From contig JAGVFS010000082.1 in assembly GCA_020057535.1 (NCBI GenBank), forward strand, positions 1 to 7,775: a DNA stretch of 7,775 nt, in the 5' to 3' direction. A program made the position numbers and the translations under genes. This document shows positions 1 through 4,310 of the stretch, in pieces. The notes under the pieces were generated by a model, which was not told where the DNA came from, searched no databases, and saw only the letters and a list, made by a program, of their open reading frames with translations. Numbering within the stretch: the first letter of the stretch is position 1; every line of letters starts with the position of its first letter. Source of the DNA: Patescibacteria group bacterium. Lineage in GTDB: Bacteria; Patescibacteriota; Patescibacteriia; UBA2591; PGYQ01.

Positions 1-67
1 AAATAAAAAAAACACTTGCTAAAATAAAAATAGCTGTAATAAATTTTTTATATTTTTGTTTTATCAT
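1..67 (-). CDS. N-terminus of a membrane or exported protein, cut by the window edge
   Basis: An ATG on the minus strand at 67 opens a frame that stays open for 22 codons to the edge of the window. The peptide starts MIKQKYKKFITAIF and continues ILASVFFI: a short basic head (four Lys within eight residues) followed by a hydrophobic run, as in a signal peptide or a first membrane segment. No Shine-Dalgarno precedes the ATG. A TATTAT hexamer lies 7 nt upstream, with a TTAACT 16 nt before it, so a nearly leaderless transcript is possible. The gene family cannot be judged from so little. That it is a gene at all rests on the charge and hydrophobicity pattern and on having the same strand as its neighbours. 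Confidence 0.5.
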   Translation of the reverse strand, partial: MIKQKYKKFITAIFILASVFFI

Positions 68-70
68 ATT

Positions 71-109
71 GTTTATAATATAAACTACAAATTACAAGTT
101 AATTAACTT
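71..109 (-). promoter_or_regulatory. Possible promoter with two palindromes upstream of the left-edge gene
   Basis: Just upstream of the ATG at 67 are two small palindromes. One is at 71-85 (GTTTATA arms around a central A) and covers the putative -10 region. The other is a perfect 14-mer at 96-109 (AAGTTAATTAACTT) that touches the putative -35. Dimeric repressors bind sites of this type, but palindromes built only of A and T are common by chance in such AT-rich DNA, so this is a weak call. Confidence 0.2.
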
Positions 110-221
110 ATAGCATATTTTTTTAAAAAAACCAGATACAACAACACCACTTTATCTCTAAAATGCCACCATATCTCTATAAAGTAACAACCTTAAACAT
201 TTATCCTTTACAAAACAGTTA

Positions 222-261
222 CACCAAACTATAAATTTAATGAGAAATTTATAGTTTGGTG
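222..261. repeat. Perfect 17-bp inverted repeat (hairpin) in the gene-free region 68-584
   Basis: The arms at 222-238 (CACCAAACTATAAATTT) and 245-261 are exact reverse complements around the 6-nt loop AATGAG. No T-run follows on either strand, so it does not look like an intrinsic terminator. It lies about 155 nt upstream of the left-edge minus-strand gene, which would fit a structured 5' leader or a small mobile palindrome. I see no coding region in 68-584. Its other contents are the palindrome at 367-378, a direct repeat at 381-412 and a small 9-bp hairpin at 309-329 (ATTAAAAGT, loop GAA). Confidence 0.6.
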
Positions 262-366
262 ATGAATTTAAAAATTAAATCCTTTAAATATTAATTTTTT
301 ATTTATGCATTAAAAGTGAAACTTTTAATATTTTAACTTTATCTAAAATAATAATCAAATTTCCAA

Positions 367-412
367 CGTGTTAACACGGTAGAGATGAAAAAATAATAAG
401 AGATGAAAAAAT
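367..412. promoter_or_regulatory. Palindrome plus tandem-like direct repeat, possible protein-binding site
   Basis: CGTGTTAACACG at 367-378 is a perfect 12-bp palindrome and contains the only CG dinucleotides in the immediate area. Directly after it, AGAGATGAAAAAAT occurs twice (381-394 and 399-412), 18 bp apart start to start. A two-fold palindrome next to spaced direct repeats would fit an operator or a binding array, but no gene starts close by, so the role is unknown. Confidence 0.25.
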
Positions 413-584
413 CATCACAAAAATGACAAAACAATAATAAAAAAACAATAAAACAATAGTAGTAATACGAATATGAAAATAAAAAAAATATAAATTCAAT
501 TTTAAAAATTTTATTTTTGAAATTTTAAAAATTAAAAAATATTTTTACGAAACGTATTAAAGTATTGATATTTTCTAAAATGAG

Positions 585-623
585 AAAAGGGATATTAGTT
601 TTTAAACTAATATCCCTTTTTTT
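585..623. terminator. Intrinsic terminator, 17-bp stem, works best on the plus strand
   Basis: The arms at 585-601 and 604-620 are perfect reverse complements (AAAAGGGATATTAG...CTAATATCCCTTTT), with a run of T reaching 623 on the plus strand. On the minus strand the stem is followed by TTTTCTCATTTT, a weaker but usable U-rich tail. It therefore could end the minus-strand transcript of the PEP-CTERM gene, whose stop codon is at 655-657. It could also stop any plus-strand transcript coming from the left. Confidence 0.75.
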
Positions 624-628
624 ATAGA

Positions 629-656
629 GGGGGATTCCTATCCCCCCCTTTTTTTT
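629..656 (+). terminator. Second plus-strand intrinsic terminator, G/C stem with T8 tail
   Basis: GGGGGAT (629-635) pairs with ATCCCCC (640-646) around the loop TCCT. Two further C follow, then eight T (649-656). The shape is canonical for termination on the plus strand. It sits only a few bases after the terminator at 585-623 and overlaps the end of the minus-strand PEP-CTERM gene, although no plus-strand gene ends here. Confidence 0.65.
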
Positions 657-864
657 ATTTTTTATTTTTTTTGCGGCTAAAGACCGCAAAAAACCCCACC
701 AGCGCCGGAACCATCAACGTTAGCGTTGCTGGCTCTGGGACCTCCGCTGCCGTTTCCTCCAACGGCGGAGGTCCTGTTGGTGGGACCATTTTCCCCCAAC
801 AGATTTCTCCTCCTCCTAAAAGTAAAAACAGGAGGAGGAGGAGAAAAACAATTTTTTTTACCAT
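655..864 (-). CDS. Minimal PEP-CTERM sorting-domain protein (69 residues)
   Basis: The product looks like a tiny substrate of an exosortase, the membrane protease that recognises a C-terminal PEP signal and anchors or releases exported proteins at the envelope. Residues 1-19 form a signal peptide: Lys3-Lys4, then an almost unbroken Leu/Phe core ending in GGG. Residues 20-41 are a short Pro- and Glu-rich stretch (PPTGPPPLEE). Residues 42-69 are a textbook PEP-CTERM tail: VPEPATL with PEP at 43-45, a hydrophobic segment to about residue 62, then a basic end (SRKKNKK). After signal removal only about 45 residues remain, almost all of them sorting signal, whereas most family members carry a large exported domain. 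The ATG is set by an AGGAGG four bases upstream. The gene is far richer in G+C than its neighbours, and strong hairpins lie within its coding sequence. No exosortase or second sorting substrate is visible nearby. The motif match is strong. The function of so short a protein is unknown. Confidence 0.8.
   Translation of the reverse strand: MVKKIVFLLLLLFLLLGGGEICWGKMVPPTGPPPLEETAAEVPEPATLTLMVPALVGFFAVFSRKKNKK
667..693. repeat. Hairpin over the 3' end of the PEP-CTERM gene
   Basis: TTTTTTGCGG (667-676) pairs with CCGCAAAAAA (684-693) around a 7-nt loop. On the coding strand it covers the codons for the last hydrophobic residues and the start of the basic tail (roughly FAVFSRKK). No T-run follows it on the minus strand, so it is not itself a clear terminator. 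Confidence 0.5.
699..732. repeat. Bulged hairpin inside the PEP-CTERM gene
   Basis: CCAGC (699-703) pairs with GCTGG (728-732). Inside it AACG (716-719) pairs with CGTT (724-727) around the loop TTAG. A 12-nt bulge (704-715) lies on one side. It is one link of the hairpin series between 585 and 1115. Confidence 0.4.
738..774. repeat. Strong G/C hairpin inside the PEP-CTERM gene
   Basis: GGACCTCCG (738-746) pairs with CGGAGGTCC (766-774). Inside it CCGTT (750-754) pairs with AACGG (761-765), separated on one side by the bulge CTG, with loop TCCTCC. This gives 14 base pairs, mostly G-C, in a genome of very low G+C. It covers the codons for the Pro/Glu-rich linker and the beginning of the PEP signal. 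Confidence 0.6.
804..846. repeat. 14-bp hairpin made of CTC/GAG triplet repeats in the signal-peptide codons
   Basis: 804-817 (TTTCTCCTCCTCCT) pairs perfectly with 833-846. On the coding strand one arm is a CTC repeat that encodes the run of Leu, and the other is a GGA repeat that encodes Gly17-Gly19. The GGA arm also resembles a Shine-Dalgarno sequence inside the gene. The triplet repeats could change length by slippage in frame, varying the length of the Leu core without a frameshift. Confidence 0.55.
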
Positions 865-868
865 TTTT

Positions 869-874
869 CCTCCT
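869..874 (-). promoter_or_regulatory. Strong Shine-Dalgarno for the PEP-CTERM gene
   Basis: The minus strand reads AGGAGG, four A, then ATG. This is a full match to the anti-Shine-Dalgarno core at workable spacing and decides the start at 864. None of the five other complete protein genes in the window has such a site. Confidence 0.8.
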
Positions 875-875
875 C

Positions 876-903
876 GCGCACTTTAAAAAGTGCGCTTTTT
901 TTT
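876..903 (+). terminator. Plus-strand intrinsic terminator, also a hairpin abutting the PEP-CTERM ribosome site
   Basis: GCGCACTTT (876-884) pairs with AAAGTGCGC (887-895), followed by T8 on the plus strand: a canonical terminator with no plus-strand gene before it. Read on the minus strand, the same hairpin ends one base before the AGGAGG of the PEP-CTERM gene. There it could act as a 5' stabilising stem or could affect access to the ribosome site. Confidence 0.65.
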
Positions 904-921
904 ATTTTTTTTATATATTAA

Positions 922-951
922 ACCAAAAAAAGATTAAAAATCTTTTTTGGT
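922..951. repeat. AT-rich hairpin upstream of the PEP-CTERM gene
   Basis: ACCAAAAAAAGATT (922-935) pairs with AATCTTTTTTGGT (939-951) with one unpaired A. On the plus strand it is followed by a loose T-rich stretch (TATATTTTT), and on the minus strand by TTTAATATATAAAAAA. It may be a weak terminator on either strand. Confidence 0.4.
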
Positions 952-977
952 ATATTTTTAAAAGAACAAGAAATTGT

Positions 978-1043
978 GGGGGGGGTGGAGGGAAGCATAT
1001 TTTTTTATATATAAATCCTGGCGCTTCCCTTTGTCCACCCCCC
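978..1043. repeat. Long G-run/C-run inverted repeat
   Basis: The left arm has eight G (978-985), then TGGA, then GGGAAGC ending at 996. The right arm has GCTTCCC (1023-1029), a TTTG bulge, then TCCACCCCCC (1034-1043). The arms pair over 17 bp around an AT-rich loop of 26 nt. The left arm read as single-stranded plus-strand DNA also has clustered G-runs that might form a quadruplex. I see no convincing gene across it. Confidence 0.55.
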
Positions 1044-1055
1044 TATTTATAATGG

Positions 1056-1114
1056 CATCCTTTCCTCCTTTTCTCCTATCACACGAGATAGGAGAAAATA
1101 TTATTTTAAGGATG
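1056..1114 (-). promoter_or_regulatory. Structured leader: nested hairpin, Shine-Dalgarno and a three-codon ORF
   Basis: An inner 12-bp perfect stem (1069-1080 with 1087-1098, loop ACACGA) is enclosed by an outer stem CATCCTT (1056-1062) with AAGGATG (1108-1114). Read on the minus strand, AGGAGG (1064-1069) directly follows the inner stem, and 5 nt later comes ATG (1058-1056) followed by CCA TTA TAA. The ATG itself lies in the outer stem. This repeats the hairpin/AGGAGG/ATG order found at the PEP-CTERM gene about 190 bp further along the same strand. It could be a leader-peptide control element or a decayed second copy of a start region. Which of these it is cannot be told from sequence alone. 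Confidence 0.4.
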
Positions 1115-1348
1115 TTATTTACAATAAAAATATTATAAAAATAACAAAATGTCAATAACAAAATATCAAATTTTAATGCAAAAAATAGAAAAACTTAAAA
1201 CCAATTTTCGCTAAATATCTTTCTGAAATTTTTTATCTTGATAAAAATAAATATTAAAAAGTCACAAAATTTTACGCAACAGAAATAATTTAAATGAAAT
1301 AAAACAAATACTTCTTTTTAAGAAGAAGTTTAATTTAACAAATTAAGC

Positions 1349-1373
1349 AAAAAAAATTATTTAAAATAATTTT
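1349..1373 (-). terminator. Possible AU-only terminator after the MEMO-AMMECR1 gene
   Basis: On the minus strand AAAATTATT pairs with AATAATTTT around TTA, and four more T follow. It lies about 75 nt past the stop codon at 1446. The stem has no G-C pairs, so it would be weak. A second small hairpin (1310-1329, ACTTCTT arms) lies farther along. Otherwise 1116-1445 is AT-rich spacer in which I see no gene. Confidence 0.3.
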
Positions 1374-1445
1374 ATAGTAGAAAATAAATTTTAAAAAATC
1401 TTTGTCTTTAATAAAACAATTCTTTTACGTTTTAATATTTTATAA

Positions 1446-3020
1446 TTAAAACATTTGAACTTGATATTTATAAATTTCAATTTTTGGATCTTTCCAACAT
1501 TCATAATCCAACCCGGCTTTTTGACAAAGACTATTTAAAAAAATTTCTTTTTCAGGAATTTGTTCCCAAACTTGGGGTAAATATGTCGCTTGATTTAAAC
1601 CTAATTTAATAATCACTCCATCTTTTAATGGAATTAATTGATTCAAATATTCTTGCCAATTATTCGCTTTGATTAATTGAAGAATTTCTAAAACAGAAAT
1701 TTCAATATCAATTTCGTTTAATTCTTCTTGCGCAACCGGCGTAAATCTTGGATCGTTAATTGCCGCGTTAATTGCGTTATTTTGAACAGATAAATACAAT
1801 TCTTCTTGCGGTAAAATATTTCCAATACAACCCCTTAATTTTTTATTTTTATATAAAGTGACAAAAGTCCCCTTTTTCCCCAAGAGTTTTGAATATTGAG
1901 AAATTAAATTTAAATTTGGTTCAAAAATTTTATTCTCTTTGACTTGCAATTCAATGCTTTTACGAGCTAAATCCAAAAGTATTTTTTGCTCATTTTTGTC
2001 CAACGCTTTCAAAGTATCGGATTTTTTTTCTTGATAAAAAACAATGCTTCCGTATCCAACAACGCCATTTTTATCTCCAATTACATCCCCGCTATTTTTA
2101 TGACCCAATAATTTTGTTTTCCATTTTTTTTGTTTTGCGATTTCCATTAAAGTTAAAATGGAACCGGGTCCGCAAATCTCGCATTGTTCCGCTTTTTCAA
2201 AATCCATTTCAGTAATCGCCTTTAGGCAAATTTTGTCTAATTTTACAGCTTTATCATAAGGATGAAAATGAGACAAATCAGAACTAATAATTATTAAAGT
2301 GTTAGAGTCTAAATTTTGAATAATTAAATCAGCCAATTCTTTTCTTTGATTTTTATCTAAACCGCTAAGAACCATAGGAATTATTTCAAAATCATTTGAT
2401 AAAACTTTTTGTAAAAATGGCAAATGGACCTCAATGATATGAGTTTCGTGAGCTTGAGGAATATTTTTAAATAATTTATTTCTTAAAAAAGAATTAGTTA
2501 AATTGGATATTTTTATTTTTCCTAAAGGTGTCTGAAAATGAGTAAAATTTGTTGGAATAGAAACTCCAAAATAAAACGCATTTGAATTATGATTATCAGC
2601 CAGAATAAATATTTTATTAAAATTGTTTTCCAATTGTTTATATCCCAAAGCGGCAATTTGACCAGAAAAAATATAGCCAGCATGCGGCGCAATTAGAGCT
2701 TTAATTTCTATTTCTTTATCAAATTTTTCTTTTTGAATATTTTTTAAAAAACTTTCTATTGTATTTTTCAATTCCTCTTTTGAAGCTGGATAAAATTGTC
2801 CAGCCACATAAGTTGGCCTAATTTTTTCTTCTATTTTTTGAATAGATTTTTTAGACATAAAATTTTTATCTAACGCCTTCCAAGACATATTATAATTCTG
2901 TTTATACGGCTTAATGTTTTGCTGGAACGCGCTGGATTTATTATTTATTTCTTTTGGCCATAACAAAACCAGAAAAATTAAAAAAATTATAATAAGAAAA
3001 AAAATTAAGCGATTTGACAT
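1446..3020 (-). CDS. Membrane-anchored MEMO-AMMECR1 fusion (AmmeMemoRadiSam system B and A)
   Basis: The 524-residue protein joins two conserved domains. Residues 5-20 are one hydrophobic segment, either an anchor or a signal peptide. Residues about 66-330 are a MEMO domain, a dioxygenase-like fold. The metal-site residues expected from human MEMO1 are visible: His113 (APHAGY), His144 (ADNHNSN), Asp248 and His251 (SSDLSHFHPY), and Cys283 (CGPGS). Residues about 340-520 are an AMMECR1 domain with its LRGCIG signature at 395-400 and ATYLPQVWEQ at 478-487. In many prokaryotes these proteins occur with a radical SAM enzyme (the AmmeMemoRadiSam set). The radical SAM partner is absent from this window, and the biochemical role of the set is not well settled. 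The ATG at 3020 has no Shine-Dalgarno but has a TATAAT box 29 nt upstream. The gene diverges from tRNA-Glu. Domain identity is very secure; the substrate is unknown. Confidence 0.93.
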   Translation of the reverse strand: MSNRLIFFLIIIFLIFLVLLWPKEINNKSSAFQQNIKPYKQNYNMSWKALDKNFMSKKSIQKIEEKIRPTYVAGQFYPASKEELKNTIESFLKNIQKEKFDKEIEIKALIAPHAGYIFSGQIAALGYKQLENNFNKIFILADNHNSNAFYFGVSIPTNFTHFQTPLGKIKISNLTNSFLRNKLFKNIPQAHETHIIEVHLPFLQKVLSNDFEIIPMVLSGLDKNQRKELADLIIQNLDSNTLIIISSDLSHFHPYDKAVKLDKICLKAITEMDFEKAEQCEICGPGSILTLMEIAKQKKWKTKLLGHKNSGDVIGDKNGVVGYGSIVFYQEKKSDTLKALDKNEQKILLDLARKSIELQVKENKIFEPNLNLISQYSKLLGKKGTFVTLYKNKKLRGCIGNILPQEELYLSVQNNAINAAINDPRFTPVAQEELNEIDIEISVLEILQLIKANNWQEYLNQLIPLKDGVIIKLGLNQATYLPQVWEQIPEKEIFLNSLCQKAGLDYECWKDPKIEIYKYQVQMF

Positions 3021-3041
3021 AGTTTGATTTATTTTTTAAAT

Positions 3042-3059
3042 ATGCTAACATTATAGCAT
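3042..3059 (-). promoter_or_regulatory. -10 box inside a small inverted repeat, promoter of the MEMO-AMMECR1 gene
   Basis: The minus strand carries a perfect TATAAT (plus-strand 3055-3050) 29 nt before the ATG at 3020, giving a leader of about 22 nt. No good -35 hexamer is seen at normal spacing. The box lies within ATGCTA (3042-3047) and TAGCAT (3054-3059), an inverted repeat with a 6-nt spacer, which could be an operator. The -10 call is moderate and the operator idea weak. Confidence 0.4.
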
Positions 3060-3116
3060 TAATTTTAATCGTAATTTATACTTTACGGCTTTAAATTTTT
3101 AAACTTATTTTCATTT

Positions 3117-3188
3117 GGCCCTGTCGTCTAATGGTTAGGACATCAGGTTTTCATCCTGAAAACCGGGGTTCAATTCCCCGTGGGGCTA
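3117..3188 (+). tRNA. tRNA-Glu (anticodon TTC)
   Basis: The cloverleaf folds fully. The acceptor is 3117-3123 with 3181-3187, including three G-U pairs (first, sixth and seventh). The D-stem is GTC (3126-3128) with GAC (3139-3141). The anticodon stem is TCAGG (3143-3147) with CCTGA (3155-3159) around the loop TTTTCAT, placing TTC at 3150-3152. The T-stem is CGGGG with CCCCG around TTCAATT. The discriminator is A3188 and CCA is not encoded, so it must be added after transcription. TTC reads both Glu codons. The isomerase gene starts 23 nt past the tRNA with no terminator between them, so joint transcription and processing are likely. Confidence 0.95.
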
Positions 3189-3211
3189 CAAAAAAATTAA
3201 TTTAATTATTT

Positions 3212-4252
3212 ATGGATTTTAAAAAAAAAATTAAAAAATATGACAACTTAAATGCAAGAGAAATAATTTTAAATTCCTACAAACAATTTGAAGTTGGCAT
3301 TAATATCGCTAAGTCCGTTAGTTTGAAAATAAAAAAAAGAAAATTTGATAAAATAATTATTTGCGGAATGGGAGGAAGCGCTTGGCCGGGAGAGATTATT
3401 CAAACATATTTAGAACTCAAAAAAGAAATAAAAATTCCAATTATTATAAATCGAGACTATTCTTTACTAAACCAAACAACAAAAAACAGTTTGGTTTTTA
3501 TTTCTTCTTATTCGGGAAATACCGAAGAAGCTCTCAATGTTTATAAAGAAATATTAAAAAAGAAATTGTTAATACAAATGGTAGGATTTTGCGTTGGAGG
3601 AAAATTAGAAAAAATGTGTTTAAAAGACAAAATTCCTTTTATAAAATACCCGGATGACGGATCAACTTTTCAGCCTCGATTTGCCACTGGTTATACGTTT
3701 TCAAGTATGTTGACGGTTTTGGCTAATTTGGGAATTATTAAAAAACAATCAAAAGACATTTTGTCATTAAAAAAATATTTAAAAAAAATAATTCCTTGTT
3801 TAGAAAATCAGGGGAAAATTTTAGCTCAGAAATTATTTAATAAAATTCCAATTATTTACAGCTCTAATGAATTTAAAATAATCGCCAAAGTTTGGACTAT
3901 TAAATTTACCGAGAATTCTAAAATACTATCTTTTTGGAATTATTTCCCTGAATTAAATCACAATGAAATGAATGGTTATGCTAATATTAAAGGAAAAAAT
4001 TTTTTTACTATAATTTTAAAATCAAATGTTACTCATCCGCGAATTATAAAAAGAGCGGAAATAACAGCTCAAATGATCAAAGAAAGAGGAGGAGAAGTTG
4101 AAATTTTAGATATGCCTGGCAAAAACATTTTAGAAAAAATGTTTTCCTCTATAATTTTAGGCGATTGGACATCTTATTATTTAGCTTTATTGAACAATCA
4201 AGATCCAACACCGGTGGCAATGGTTGAGGAATTTAAAAAAAGAATGATATAA
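3212..4252 (+). CDS. Bifunctional phosphoglucose/phosphomannose isomerase (SIS family)
   Basis: The enzyme interconverts glucose-6-phosphate or mannose-6-phosphate with fructose-6-phosphate in the cytoplasm, feeding glycolysis and sugar-nucleotide synthesis. The 346-residue length fits this short PGI/PMI family, well below the usual PGI. Two SIS-type halves are seen. GMGGSA is at 52-57. The phosphate-binding SYSGNTEE is at 99-106. QPR is at 154-156, followed by the family's C-terminal domain. The catalytic residues known from the archaeal PGI/PMI correspond to Glu234 (in TENSK) and His250 (in PELNHNE), and both are present. The ATG at 3212 has no Shine-Dalgarno and is preceded by AT-rich sequence just after tRNA-Glu. 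The 3' end runs into a terminator shared with the converging trigger factor gene. The family call is firm. Use of both substrates is inferred from the family. Confidence 0.9.
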   Translation: MDFKKKIKKYDNLNAREIILNSYKQFEVGINIAKSVSLKIKKRKFDKIIICGMGGSAWPGEIIQTYLELKKEIKIPIIINRDYSLLNQTTKNSLVFISSYSGNTEEALNVYKEILKKKLLIQMVGFCVGGKLEKMCLKDKIPFIKYPDDGSTFQPRFATGYTFSSMLTVLANLGIIKKQSKDILSLKKYLKKIIPCLENQGKILAQKLFNKIPIIYSSNEFKIIAKVWTIKFTENSKILSFWNYFPELNHNEMNGYANIKGKNFFTIILKSNVTHPRIIKRAEITAQMIKERGGEVEILDMPGKNILEKMFSSIILGDWTSYYLALLNNQDPTPVAMVEEFKKRMI

Positions 4253-4264
4253 AAAATTAAAAAT

Positions 4265-4310
4265 TATAAATAAAATCTCTCTTCTATAAAGAAGAGAGAT
4301 TTTATTTATA
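4265..4310. terminator. Bidirectional terminator between the isomerase and trigger factor genes
   Basis: A perfect 20-bp inverted repeat (4265-4284 with 4291-4310) surrounds the loop TATAAA. The core TCTCTCTTC pairs with GAAGAGAGA, and A/T flanks give T-rich tails on both strands. It serves both converging genes: it begins 13 nt after the isomerase stop, and its right arm contains the TAA of trigger factor (4306-4308). Confidence 0.85.

Noticed and set aside
381..412. CRISPR array
   Set aside because: Only two copies of a 14-bp repeat, 18 bp apart with a 4-nt gap, and no spacer-repeat periodicity. No cas gene is present.
671..886. Plus-strand frame of 71 codons across the PEP-CTERM gene
   Set aside because: The peptide is a shadow of the repeats on the other strand (Gly- and Arg-rich runs), with no ribosome site. 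The minus frame has a signal peptide, a PEP motif and a strong Shine-Dalgarno.
726..1052. Plus-strand frame of 108 codons overlapping the PEP-CTERM gene
   Set aside because: It is antisense to the PEP-CTERM gene, crosses a strong plus-strand terminator at 876-903 and encodes low-complexity sequence.
958..1161. Minus-strand frame of 67 codons upstream of the PEP-CTERM gene
   Set aside because: It needs a TTG start, has no ribosome site at that start, runs straight through two inverted repeats and gives a peptide with no recognisable motif. Its hydrophobic beginning is what AT-rich DNA yields by chance.
3361..3546. Second plus-strand frame inside the isomerase gene
   Set aside because: It lies fully within the conserved SIS region in another frame and lacks a ribosome site or motif.
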